This document shows, one piece after another, positions 25,601-33,331 of a stretch of 42,406 nucleotides of DNA. How positions within the stretch are numbered: position 1 is the stretch's first letter; the number at the start of each line of letters is the position of its first letter. This stretch comes from an uncultured Verrucomicrobia subdivision 3 bacterium. GTDB taxonomy: Bacteria; Verrucomicrobiota; Verrucomicrobiae; Limisphaerales; UBA11358. The notes under the pieces are model-generated. The model saw only the letters and a list, made by a program, of their open reading frames with translations. It made no database searches and was not told the DNA's origin. The stretch is from the NCBI GenBank assembly GCA_903847285.1, contig CAINDH010000261.1:1-42406 (forward strand), read 5' to 3'. The position numbers were made by a program, and so were the translations under genes.

Positions 25601-26183
25601 CGAACGCGCGGCCGAGATAAAATGCCTCCACGTAGTAGTGCTGCCAGAACTCCCATTTGCCTGCCCAATCACTGTCGCCGCTTATCGGAAAGCGCGACGA
25701 GGTGCCAGTGATCTGGGCGCAAACCTGAATGCCGAGTTTTCGCATTTCGCGCAATGCATAGTTAACCTTGAGATGATTCACGCTTCCACTGCTTCCTAAA
25801 TCCACCGTTTCAAAACGGTTGCTAAAATAACTCCAATTGATGTAAGCCGGATTCAGCGGATCGGCGCGCAATGCGGTTTTGCGCGCGACGAATGAGGCTT
25901 GATCTGTAACCCCGTCGCCAACCGGAGCGAGATCATCACTCGCCTCGATGTCGCTGGGAGAAATAAAAACGCGCGCGCCGTTCACGCCGGCATAGCGCCA
26001 CCAGTCGCGCGTGTTGCTGTTCGTGTAAAAATGGCCGGAGTTGTAGGCGAGAATCTCAGGAGTGATGCCGATGATGTTCGTCTGCAAGGTCAGCGTGGCT
26101 GCGGCTGCGGACACGCTGACGAACGCGAGCACCACGGCGACTCCGCGCTGAACGGTTTGTAATTTATTTTTCAGTCCTGACAT
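22614..26183 (-). CDS. Large secreted glycoside hydrolase-like protein with two DNRLRE/CBM96-like and two cadherin-like modules
   Basis: A 1189-residue exported multidomain protein. After a signal peptide (about 1-28) an ~500-residue region looks like a clan GH-A TIM barrel with Glu204 in QMYNEPD and Glu326 in TTCSEFDTHTG as candidate acid/base and nucleophile; it somewhat resembles GH86 agarase/porphyranase, but I cannot fix the family. A DNRLRE (CBM96-like) module follows (about 545-705: TEVRDGASKAANFG … AFMKFNMGG), then two cadherin-like/Big_9 repeats (about 712-805 and 805-895: VANNDSATTAQNNPV, GNGTLTYTPSFNFTGSDSF), a second DNRLRE module (about 905-1060) and an FYR tail (about 1110-1189, ending FYRAVLP). 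It starts 26 bases beyond a strong terminator, so it may have its own promoter or rely on read-through. Confidence 0.75.
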   Translation of the reverse strand: MSGLKNKLQTVQRGVAVVLAFVSVSAAAATLTLQTNIIGITPEILAYNSGHFYTNSNTRDWWRYAGVNGARVFISPSDIEASDDLAPVGDGVTDQASFVARKTALRADPLNPAYINWSYFSNRFETVDLGSSGSVNHLKVNYALREMRKLGIQVCAQITGTSSRFPISGDSDWAGKWEFWQHYYVEAFYLGRAFDVQRYQMYNEPDAVPVANDDFLRRLQLASDAVQSAIADVNALYGKSLTPLMLAPVNAGTAISDTTQLGGVAVTNRHVNYLGFTDTNWLNLQKYDYHQYSGGSSGFGSDLNSLNNYLISAMSPEPRFKTTCSEFDTHTGATFDTMTETLDTPVEYASFGGICTALMSNLCSELYVFKFAQTLRSGGTYPVAKNATHYVDNSNSPYNVGGITKVGEVYRLFNKAFATGRSRLNSVKGSGATSFEVHSSYDPVRNRYYMFSVNDTASSVPIDFVISNLPVPVGNRMLIEEVSENIYGGGAVWTSVPANKIVSGGTQPANSIWLLTAPASFQFAEQVITNSDDTEVRDGASKAANFGTAVSMTARNDPASADNRTAAFMKFNMGGISATNIEFAILSLQAATVYTNTLAQAHVFALDSTNWSQTSLAWSNALNLKQNVAAGNTIARQFVTGAGDTAHIVGQVVVNSTNTSEKLIDVTDWLRTQTNGGISFLVAQEPRWDVALPSLATGDTQPDGVKILTAESGNGPRLRIVLKTSAAFTNTPPIATNDTFAATEDVALVVSAPGVLANDFDADTNALTAVLVANPTNGILSLNGNGGFTYTPATNFFGVDHFTYKANDGAADSGVASVTINVTGVNDAPVANNDSATTAQNNPVVIPVLANDADVDGGTLAITAFTQGTNGSVTNNGNGTLTYTPSFNFTGSDSFNYTITDGQGGTNSATVSLTVNAYAGGTPYWTNLLVATEAFVRGGASAAADQDEVGTGYIMVKYNASPFDTSRKAYFQFNLSGLSVYGATQAVFTIGFNNNFGQNVQLWALNQPYTNFTTNITWNAAQANDTASNNLLTSGGLSATAIGAFTILPASGTPPYSFTVPLIGNYLQSGRVTLALSGAPDSVSFINNAGGLRLLRTNATLQVLVIPPAPPLSTNAPVIGGIVANPNGSITMNFSGATNRTHWLQATTNLVTGSWVTISTNLSSTNGIWSATDSASTNFPQRFYRAVLP

Positions 26184-26201
26184 TTTGTTTTAAGCCGCAT
26201 T

Positions 26202-26239
26202 AAAAAAACAACCGGGTGGCAAAAGATACCACCCGGTTG
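26202..26239 (-). terminator. Rho-independent terminator after the DNRLRE/LamG protein
   Basis: A perfect 11-base inverted repeat, CAACCGGGTGG at 26209-26219 and CCACCCGGTTG at 26229-26239 with a 9-base loop, is followed on the minus strand by seven T residues (A-run 26202-26208). It lies 20 bases beyond the stop of the gene at 26260, and separates that unit from the GH-like gene downstream. Confidence 0.9.
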
Positions 26240-26259
26240 CAATCAGCGCCCCACTAAAT

Positions 26260-28455
26260 TTAATACCGTTGAATCCGGTAGAAACGGGTGTCGCCGGTGT
26301 CGGTGACAACTCCCTGAAAACTTCCGGGAGTGATTGTGGTCGGCGTGATGCCGGTGTTGCTGTAAGGGCCGGCCACATTTGTGGCGTGCAACACCTTGAA
26401 CGCAGACGACGGGTCAATCGTGTCGCCGGTGAACTTGATGGTCTGGTTCGTCGTCGTCACCGTGATGGACGTGATGGACGGGGCCACAATCGGACGATTG
26501 GTGATGGCCACGGACAAGTCATCAATGAACACGCCATTGGCCGCGCCAGCGGTATCGGTGCCTTGACGCAAGCTGACGTCATAGATCGGCTTGCCGCCAG
26601 CGATATCGGAGTTCACCACGCTGGTGGAACTTTCATTTGCCGGATCAACCCATAGTTGGGATTTCGCGCCATCCACATCGTATTTGACCCAGATGTTATA
26701 GGCCGTGCCCGCGCTCAGGTCCTGCGGAAATTCCGCATAGACGGCGTTGGCCGCGAGGCCGCTCGCCGGGTCGCTCGTTTCCACGCGCACACGGAAACCG
26801 CCGGGCGTGTTCGTGGTGGAGATGCGTCCACGCAATCCCGCTGTGCCCGTGCCGGAAGTCTCATCCCATAGCGCTACAATGTTTCCCGAATCTGGGCTGG
26901 CTGGTGTGACACTCCATGTGACTTTGAATTTGGTCGTGAATACGGTGCCTTGACCGGGCAGATACGGGCCGCCCTTGAGCGGGGCGATGACGCTTTGCAC
27001 GTTCGGTCCCAGTGTTAACACGCATACTCCGCTGGAAACTTTGACGTGCGTGCCGCTGCCGCCGGAGCGTGTGAACCAGAAATTGCCGGAGTCCGCATCC
27101 AAGCTGTCGAAGCCGGTGATGCTGTTGATCGTGTAGTCGAAGTGATCCGAAAAAACCGAGTTCGTGGCGGGTAGCACCATGACGGAATAGATGTTCGTGT
27201 TGCTCACGTTGTTGGTGGTGTCCGTGGAGACGATGATGATCGGGGCGATCCCGTTCGAGCCGGTGATGGGTGTGACCGTTGCGACGCGGTTCGTGCCGGT
27301 GCCCGTGATGACGATGCCGGAATTCAGCACGAGGTTGGGATTGCCGCTGGTGGCGGTGAGCGTGATGTTCTGCGAGCCGTTGGTGTTGCCGGGTTCGGCC
27401 ACCTTCAACTGCATGGCGACCGGCGTGTTGACGAGCGTGTTGGTGTGGTTGCCGGCCACCGTTGGCGCGGTTTGCAACACCGTGACCTTGAAACTGGTTT
27501 GCGCCACGTTGCCCGCGCTGTCGGTGACGGTGACGGTGATACGCGCTGTGCCGGCGGCCGCGCCGTTCGTGATGATCAGGTAACGGCTCGCGCCGATGCC
27601 GCCGAAACCAACGGAGGCGGACGGCACAATGGCCTCATCGGACGAGGTGGCGACAGGTGTCAGGCTGTTCGGGCCGTCCTCGGGATCACCCACGGTGAAA
27701 AAATTCGTCGTGCCGGTGATGTCGCCGGTATAAACCGTGATATCGCCCATGCTGGAGACGGATGGCGGATTGCCGGAGACGATGGTGTAAAACGTGAGCG
27801 TGGAGGAATTTGTGATGATACGCACCGGCGAATTACCGTTGAAAGTGCTATCGTTGATGCCGGTCATGGCGAACGTGATGGTATTGTCGCTGGACTGATA
27901 GACTGGCGTCCATCCGCTCGCACCGCTGTTCAAAGTGAAGGAGCGGTTCTGGTTGCCAGCCGTCGCAGTGGAGATGACGTTGGAAATAGAGAGCGCCGTG
28001 GCTGTGAAGGTGGTGTTCGACGCAGTAAGCGCTGTGATATCAGTGCGCGTGTTGGCTTGTGCGTTAGACCACGTCAACGTGGACGGCGCGAAGGTGGGGT
28101 AAGCCTGATTCAACCCCCACAAGACCACGCGCTGAGCCTGGCTTTGCGGTGAAGCGGAGAGCACATAGGAGAATACGATATTGGCGTTGGTGTTGATGTT
28201 TGGCGGCACATTGAATTTGAAATAACTTTTACGCGAGCCACCGGTCGTTCCAAAGCTGCTGCCGGATTTCACCTCGAGAATGCCACCGTTAGTCAGTGTC
28301 TGGGTGATCGACGGGACATTCGTCAGCGCGCCGCCGCCGCGGATGATTCCGTCCAGTGCCACATTGGTGGTCAGCAAGTCTGCGCGCGTCGTGGAAACCG
28401 CCAGGCTCATGCCTGTGGCCACAACGGTCAGGATTTTTGTCAGTGAGTTTTTCAT
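26260..28455 (-). CDS. Secreted DNRLRE-domain protein with Ig-like and LamG/concanavalin-like regions
   Basis: A 731-residue exported protein of unknown function. Signal peptide 1-25 (…SLAVSTTRA). Residues about 30-240 form a DNRLRE/CBM96-like module (RGGGALTNVP … SRKSYFKFNVP … WGLNQAYPTFAPSTLTW), close to the second such module in the neighbouring GH-like protein. One or two Ig/cadherin-like stretches follow (about 250-430, VTVTDSAGNVAQTSFKVTV). Residues about 440-665 look like a concanavalin/LamG-type sandwich (FDYTINSITGFDSLDADSGNFWF … YNIWVKYDVDGAKSQLWVDP). The end (about 670-731, … TRFYRIQRY) is an FYR tail. No catalytic motif is visible; a glycan-binding or structural role is likely. 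It lies 43 bases after the pseudopilin-like gene and ends at a strong terminator. Confidence 0.78.
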   Translation of the reverse strand: MKNSLTKILTVVATGMSLAVSTTRADLLTTNVALDGIIRGGGALTNVPSITQTLTNGGILEVKSGSSFGTTGGSRKSYFKFNVPPNINTNANIVFSYVLSASPQSQAQRVVLWGLNQAYPTFAPSTLTWSNAQANTRTDITALTASNTTFTATALSISNVISTATAGNQNRSFTLNSGASGWTPVYQSSDNTITFAMTGINDSTFNGNSPVRIITNSSTLTFYTIVSGNPPSVSSMGDITVYTGDITGTTNFFTVGDPEDGPNSLTPVATSSDEAIVPSASVGFGGIGASRYLIITNGAAAGTARITVTVTDSAGNVAQTSFKVTVLQTAPTVAGNHTNTLVNTPVAMQLKVAEPGNTNGSQNITLTATSGNPNLVLNSGIVITGTGTNRVATVTPITGSNGIAPIIIVSTDTTNNVSNTNIYSVMVLPATNSVFSDHFDYTINSITGFDSLDADSGNFWFTRSGGSGTHVKVSSGVCVLTLGPNVQSVIAPLKGGPYLPGQGTVFTTKFKVTWSVTPASPDSGNIVALWDETSGTGTAGLRGRISTTNTPGGFRVRVETSDPASGLAANAVYAEFPQDLSAGTAYNIWVKYDVDGAKSQLWVDPANESSTSVVNSDIAGGKPIYDVSLRQGTDTAGAANGVFIDDLSVAITNRPIVAPSITSITVTTTNQTIKFTGDTIDPSSAFKVLHATNVAGPYSNTGITPTTITPGSFQGVVTDTGDTRFYRIQRY

Positions 28456-28498
28456 GGTTTTATTTTGATTGGTTTGAAATCGGTCAAATTAAGTCGGT

Positions 28499-29266
28499 TC
28501 AAAAAGTTCCCGCCGCACCAACTTTGCGGACATCCACATGCCAGTCGAAAAACAAAGTGTTGCGCACCTTGCCATGCACCGGCTTGGCAACTGGCGGATA
28601 AAACCAGCCGGCCTCGGAAGCGACGCTGTCCACATCAATCAAGGCAAAGACATATTCGTGCCTAGGTTTCGCAAGCAGTGTAGTCATCTTCATCGGCGCG
28701 AGCTTAGGCCCGGTCGGGTAGCCGAAAGGGCGTTGAATACGATTCGCATAATCGGGATCCGTCACCGCTATATAGGCGGGATCTGTAGTGGCAATTTTTG
28801 TGTCGGTATAAAGCATATAACAGTGATGTTCCGCCGCTGAACCATCTTCGATGCTGACTTTTTGGGCCGATGCGTATGCCGGACAGAACATCACTTTCGC
28901 CATGTTCGTCTTGGTGGTTGAAGGGGCTGGATATGCAAGATACGAAGCGAGATAATAAACCAGTTCGTTCTGGGAGCGGGTATCATCCATGTAGTTGACG
29001 CGCAAACCGGCATAGAGGCCGGAATCTTTGCCTGCGCCGGGTGGAAGAAAATCCTGATTATCATCCACAAACATCTGGATGGCCGTGCCGGTCTGTTTCA
29101 GGTTGGAAACGCAGTTGATGCGAAGTGCCTTCGACTTGGCGGCCGCCAACGCCGGCAACAACATGGCCGCAAGAATTGCGATGATGGCGATGACGACTAG
29201 CAACTCGATCAGGGTAAATGCACGACGACGGATGGGGAGCGCTCGGCTCCGCATAATGGAATTCAT
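28499..29266 (-). CDS. Type II secretion pseudopilin-like protein (H-X9-DG/DUF1559-like)
   Basis: A 255-residue protein with a class III (prepilin) leader: [13 protein letters not shown], with Phe17 as mature residue 1 and Glu21 as the conserved Glu5; the residue before the cut is Ala rather than the usual Gly. The helix continues [19 protein letters not shown], typical of the large pseudopilin families of Verrucomicrobia and Planctomycetes. The body contains [21 protein letters not shown] and a C-terminal [13 protein letters not shown] in place of the usual F-x-DGHV block. Its job may be envelope assembly or protein secretion, but this family is poorly understood. Transcription order is kinase 2, regulator 2, this gene, then the DNRLRE protein. 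A near-perfect 18-base palindrome sits 34-52 bases before its ATG. Confidence 0.88.
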   Translation of the reverse strand: MNSIMRSRALPIRRRAFTLIELLVVIAIIAILAAMLLPALAAAKSKALRINCVSNLKQTGTAIQMFVDDNQDFLPPGAGKDSGLYAGLRVNYMDDTRSQNELVYYLASYLAYPAPSTTKTNMAKVMFCPAYASAQKVSIEDGSAAEHHCYMLYTDTKIATTDPAYIAVTDPDYANRIQRPFGYPTGPKLAPMKMTTLLAKPRHEYVFALIDVDSVASEAGWFYPPVAKPVHGKVRNTLFFDWHVDVRKVGAAGTF

Positions 29267-29300
29267 GCTTACAATCTTCCAAAACTTTCTACGGACGGCT

Positions 29301-29318
29301 ACAGAACATTCGTTCTGT
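29301..29318. promoter_or_regulatory. ACAGAAC-ATTC-GTTCTGT palindrome, site B
   Basis: ACAGAACATTCGTTCTGT has 7-base perfect arms around a 4-base spacer. It lies in the 60-base gap between the response-regulator stop (29327) and the pseudopilin-like ATG (29266). The core is identical, spacer included, to site A at 22584. No T-run follows on either strand, so it reads as an operator rather than a terminator. Confidence 0.6.
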
Positions 29319-29326
29319 GTGACGCG

Positions 29327-29965
29327 CTATTTCTGCCCCAAAAATTTGATGATGGCTTCCGAGCGCGATTGGACGTGCAGCTTTTCATAAACCCAATGCA
29401 CGTGACCGCGCACGGTGTGCAGACTGATTTTTAGATGATCGGCAATTTCCTTATACATGAACCCTTTAGCCAGCAGTGATAAAATTTCCCGCTCGCGTGG
29501 TGTCAACAGCTCGAACTCTGCGGAAGGTTTTTTGATTTCCTGAAAATGGTTCACGACCTTGCGCGCGATCTGCATGGACATCGGTGAGCCACCAGCATGA
29601 ACTTGTTCGATGGCTTGAATGATCTCGTCAGGCTCCGTGTTCTTCATCAGGTAGCCGCTCGCGCCGGAGCGCAGCGATTCAAAAATCAAATCGCTATTGT
29701 CGTAAGCGGTTAGCATCAGAAACAAAGTTTTTGGAAGCAGCGCTTTCAACTGCGTCGTGCATTTTACACCGTCCATGCCGGGCAGGTTCACATCCATCAA
29801 CACCACGTCCGGTGCGAGCTTGGGCAGTTCATGTAACGCGTCTTCACCGTTGGCAAACGTGCCGACACACTTCAAGCCCGGCGCGCGTTTGAGCAGTTCC
29901 ATCAGATTTTCGCGCGTGCCCCGCACATCTTCCACGATGGCGACATTGATGGGATTTTTTTTCAT
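29327..29965 (-). CDS. LuxR/NarL-type response regulator, partner of kinase 2
   Basis: A 212-residue cytoplasmic regulator. Receiver domain residues 1-125 with acidic Glu12-Asp13, phospho-Asp58 in VVLMDVNLPGMDG, and YLMKN carrying the conserved Lys. LuxR helix-turn-helix about 148-210 (LTPREREILSLLAKG … KEIADHLKISLHTVRGHVHWVYEKLHV). Similar in plan to the regulator at 17780, including the NLPGM and GGSPM segments, so the two kinase/regulator pairs are paralogous. It starts 38 bases after kinase 2 and is probably co-transcribed. Candidate targets are the pseudopilin, DNRLRE and hydrolase genes downstream. Confidence 0.94.
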   Translation of the reverse strand: MKKNPINVAIVEDVRGTRENLMELLKRAPGLKCVGTFANGEDALHELPKLAPDVVLMDVNLPGMDGVKCTTQLKALLPKTLFLMLTAYDNSDLIFESLRSGASGYLMKNTEPDEIIQAIEQVHAGGSPMSMQIARKVVNHFQEIKKPSAEFELLTPREREILSLLAKGFMYKEIADHLKISLHTVRGHVHWVYEKLHVQSRSEAIIKFLGQK

Positions 29966-30003
29966 TTGGGAATCTTTGAAGTGAGCGTTACAAAATCAGC
30001 GGC

Positions 30004-32979
30004 TTAAGGCAATCGCAGTTCCACACGCACTTTTGTTCCGTGGCCGGGCGCGCTTTCAATTTTGCAACTGCCACCCAACTCGCTCGCGCGTTGCTGCATG
30101 TTGCGCAGACCGTCGGCGAGCGCGTCGTCCTTTGGCGAGTTGAAACCACGGCCATCGTCCTCGATGCTCAACACCAGCGCGTCGCCGGAAATTTTCGCCA
30201 GTAACACAATTTCCTTTGCGCCGGAATGTTTCACGGCGTTGTTCAACGCCTCCTTCACCACCATGAACAGACCGTGGCGCACGTCGGCAGGCAGGTTGAG
30301 CGGCAAAACTTTTTCCGGATAATCAATGCGGCAACGGATGTCCGCTGCCTGCAGGAAATCCACCGCATATTGCCCCGCGTAGTCGAGCAGTTGCGGCAGC
30401 GTGTCGTTGCGCGGGTTCACGGCCCAGACGATTTCGTCCACGGAGCGCACGCCCTCGCGCGCGATGGCGGCAATTTTTTCGACGTGCGTCCGGGCCTTGT
30501 CCGGTTCGGTGAGGTCGTGCTGCGTGAATTTTCCGAGCAGCGAAATCTGTGTGAGGTTCGCGCCGAGTTCGTCGTGGATGTCCTTGGCAATGCGCGCCCG
30601 TTCTTTTTGCAGCGCGGCTTCTTGCTCAAGTTTGCGAAGCCGCGCCTGATACTTGCGCCGCGCCTGCATCCGCACCAGCAAAGCGACACTGGCCGAGACG
30701 AGAATCAGGGCCGTCACGCGGAACCACCAAGTGTTCCACACGAACTGTTCAACGGCGAACGGCAGCGTTGCACCAGTTTCATTCCAGATGCCGGCATTGT
30801 TGCAGGCGAGGACGCGCAGGTTGTATTTCCCGGCTGGCAAACGTGTATAACTGACGCTGCGTTGACCGCGCGGGAGATTGATCCAGCCTTCGTCCCAGCC
30901 TTCAAGGCGGTAACGAAACGCGACGTTCTCTGGTGCCACAAAACTCAATGCCGTGAATTCGATTTCAATTTTCCGATGGCGTGGCGGCAGGGAGATTTTT
31001 GCCTCGGCCGAAACCAATTCTGCCGCACCATCTACCAGCACACGTTCGATGACGACCGGCGGTGCAAGATGATTCGGTTGCGTCTGGTTTGGGTTGATGC
31101 CGACCAACCCACTGCGCGTAGGGAACCAGATTTTGCCGTCGCGTCCGCGCACGAAGCCCGGCCCATAGCCAAAATTTCCCTGCAAGCTTGGGAGGCTTTC
31201 CTCGCGGCCAAATAACACCGACCGCAGAGACTCAATTTTTCCATCGAGCGCGTCATTTAGTTCGCGCTGTCGCACTTGAAATATTCCATGGTCGGAGCTG
31301 AACCAAAAACCGCCGCCGTCATCGAGCATCATGCCGCAGATGTAAGCGTCGTGCAGTCCGCGCGGTGTTGAAATGGTGGCGAATTTTCCGTTGCGAACCC
31401 TGCCGATGCCCGCGCCTGCATAACCAATCCACAGATCTCCGTCCGGCGCGGCGTAGAGGCAGCGCACCGGCTTGCGGCGCACCAGCGAAGTGTTGCTGAC
31501 GTCGATGATTTTGTCATCTACCACGCGCAGCAAGAAGCCGTCGACGGTTCCCAGCCAGATGGTTCCCGCCTTGTCCTGCACGATGGAACGCACGGTGCGA
31601 GTGCCGGCGGGACGTGAAAAATTTTGAAATTTTCCGGCTCGCATTCGCTGCACCGTATTCGGTGATTCCGTGGAAATCCACAACGCGCCATCACGGTCGG
31701 TGAACAGTGCCCGCATTGTTTCACCTCCAAGTCCGTCGCCACGGCCGAAGACTTCGCCGCGATTTCCCGTCCAGTGCCGCAACCCGTCGTGCGCGGTGCC
31801 GACCCACACGCCACCGCTCCTATCGGTTTCGACACACGTTGCGCGAGTCCCGGCCCAGGTGGAATCGGCGGAGAGATTTTGCCAGTGGCCATTTTCGAAT
31901 TTTGCGAGCGTGCCGTTTTGTGTGGCGGCCCAAATGGCGCCGTGGCTGTCTTCGCAGACGGAGCGCACGCTGGCAAAAGGCAGTCCATCATCCGAGTTGT
32001 GCAGCGCCAGCACGCGCGGGCGCAAGCGATTCAGGCCGCCGCCGCCCGTGCCGGCCCAGAGATTTCCCTCGCGATCTTCGGCGAGGCTTAAGACGTCGGG
32101 ATATGAAACTGCAACGGGCGTGGCATTCGTATCCTCCACGCGGAATAATCCACCCGCCATCGTGCCGACCCACACCGCACTGGAGTGATCTTCAAAAACA
32201 ACCGACGGGCTGACTCCGGTGGCGGAAGATTTCAAAGTTGTTACCGGAGCGAGATTTTTTTCGCCATCGAATTTCAGAAGTTGTAAACCGGCAAGAACCC
32301 ACAAGCCGCCATTTCGGGCTGCGCCCAAACGCACCGTTCCTTCGGGCAAATCCGTTGCGTAAGTTATTTTGTCATCGCGGAAAAAACTTAAAGCGCCCGC
32401 TTTAGCAAACCAGATCTGTCCTTGCGCATCCGCCGCCAGCACGCACGAGCCGACGCCGGACAATCCGGTTTTGGCCGTGTAGCGCGTGACTTTTCCGTTT
32501 GCAACCCGGCACGCGGAGCCATCCACGAAACCGACCCACACAGAGTTGTCCCGCGCCAGCGCGACGGACGATGGACGATATGCCGGCAAGCCGTCCGTGG
32601 TGGTGAAGACATTTGTGTGGCCGTTTGAGAAGTTGATGACGGTGCCGCCCTCCAGCGCCAGCCACAGCGTGCCGTCGTTGCCCTGCAACATCTGGCGGAT
32701 GAGCGGGTGCAGACTCCGCGACGGTGTTGGTAGTTCGATTTCCCGAAAACGCACCCCATCGAACTGGGCTAATCCACCTTGCGTCGCGAGCCAAAGATAA
32801 CCCTGGGAATTTTGCGCGATGCCCGTGACGTCATTGTCCGGCAGACCATCATCGGAAAGCCAGGGACGGACCGACCATTGCGAAGGTTCGGCGGCTTTCA
32901 TCCCGAGATTGGAAAACAGCAGTAGCAGCAGTGACCAACGCACAACACAACGCAGAAGTGTGTGGTGGGGAAGAAGCAT
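30004..32979 (-). CDS. Two-component propeller sensor histidine kinase (HisKA_3 type), copy 2
   Basis: A membrane sensor of 991 residues from the ATG at 32979. An in-frame ATG at 33090 would add 37 residues of non-hydrophobic sequence ahead of the signal peptide MLLPHHTLLRCVVRWSLLLL, so the later start is preferred. Domains: propeller repeats (about 35-690; PWLSDDGLPDNDVTGIAQ at the front), Y_Y_Y (about 690-745), one transmembrane helix (about 751-772), HisKA_3 with His802 in IAKDIHDELGANLT, and HATPase_c (about 880-990; KEALNNAVKHSGA, DDGRGF, DGLRNMQQRA). Same length and order as kinase 1. Followed after 38 bases by its LuxR-type regulator. Divergent from the giant surface-protein gene, with which it shares a 352-base upstream region. 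Confidence 0.92.
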   Translation of the reverse strand: MLLPHHTLLRCVVRWSLLLLLFSNLGMKAAEPSQWSVRPWLSDDGLPDNDVTGIAQNSQGYLWLATQGGLAQFDGVRFREIELPTPSRSLHPLIRQMLQGNDGTLWLALEGGTVINFSNGHTNVFTTTDGLPAYRPSSVALARDNSVWVGFVDGSACRVANGKVTRYTAKTGLSGVGSCVLAADAQGQIWFAKAGALSFFRDDKITYATDLPEGTVRLGAARNGGLWVLAGLQLLKFDGEKNLAPVTTLKSSATGVSPSVVFEDHSSAVWVGTMAGGLFRVEDTNATPVAVSYPDVLSLAEDREGNLWAGTGGGGLNRLRPRVLALHNSDDGLPFASVRSVCEDSHGAIWAATQNGTLAKFENGHWQNLSADSTWAGTRATCVETDRSGGVWVGTAHDGLRHWTGNRGEVFGRGDGLGGETMRALFTDRDGALWISTESPNTVQRMRAGKFQNFSRPAGTRTVRSIVQDKAGTIWLGTVDGFLLRVVDDKIIDVSNTSLVRRKPVRCLYAAPDGDLWIGYAGAGIGRVRNGKFATISTPRGLHDAYICGMMLDDGGGFWFSSDHGIFQVRQRELNDALDGKIESLRSVLFGREESLPSLQGNFGYGPGFVRGRDGKIWFPTRSGLVGINPNQTQPNHLAPPVVIERVLVDGAAELVSAEAKISLPPRHRKIEIEFTALSFVAPENVAFRYRLEGWDEGWINLPRGQRSVSYTRLPAGKYNLRVLACNNAGIWNETGATLPFAVEQFVWNTWWFRVTALILVSASVALLVRMQARRKYQARLRKLEQEAALQKERARIAKDIHDELGANLTQISLLGKFTQHDLTEPDKARTHVEKIAAIAREGVRSVDEIVWAVNPRNDTLPQLLDYAGQYAVDFLQAADIRCRIDYPEKVLPLNLPADVRHGLFMVVKEALNNAVKHSGAKEIVLLAKISGDALVLSIEDDGRGFNSPKDDALADGLRNMQQRASELGGSCKIESAPGHGTKVRVELRLP

Positions 32980-33331
32980 AACGCGACTGTATTTATGTCC
33001 ACACACGCATTCAAGATTTGTTTTTCGGCCGCAAAACAGAACGTTTGTCGGGGTTTGATTTTTAAATGTCTTGTGCGATTTTAGTTCCAATCCCTTGAGC
33101 CAAAAAAATCAATATCGCCTTTTCAGCATGATTTTTCAGTGCGCAATTCTTGAAAATCAGAAGGTCGGTCAGTTGGCCTTGTCCACGTTTCATCCGACAT
33201 GATGTTTTAAACGGCTGCTCGTATCGTGTTCGTTAAATCACCCAGAACAACTCTCAAAATAAATATTTTCACGCCCGCGCTCTAAGTTCAAGACCAGTCA
33301 AATTTCACCAAAATCCTGAATTAACCCAATC
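32980..33331. other. Divergent intergenic region between kinase 2 and the giant surface protein
   Basis: This 352-base stretch must carry the promoters for both neighbours. Seen in it: a left half-site of the palindrome (ACAGAACGTTT at 33036), copy 2 of the 19-base element at 33180, and an AT-rich stretch at 33258-33272 before the surface-protein gene. No open frame with plausible coding content, no clear sigma-70 pair and no Shine-Dalgarno before either start could be identified with confidence. Confidence 0.6.
33180..33198 (+). repeat. 19-base element, copy 2 (matches 17722-17740)
   Basis: TGTCCACGTTTCATCCGAC differs from copy 1 at one position. It lies 133 bases before the giant surface-protein ATG. 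Flanking bases do not match, so the conserved unit is short, as expected of a binding site. Confidence 0.5.

Noticed and set aside
22584..29318. Reading the GAAC-N4-GTTC palindromes as LexA (SOS) boxes
   Set aside because: The form matches the Gram-positive LexA box, but the Verrucomicrobia motif I know of has the reverse order (TGTTC-N4-GAACA) and neither gene has a DNA-repair role. Kept as an unknown regulator site.
32980..33090. Extending kinase 2 to the ATG at 33090
   Set aside because: Adds 37 polar residues before a clear signal peptide and covers the half-palindrome.
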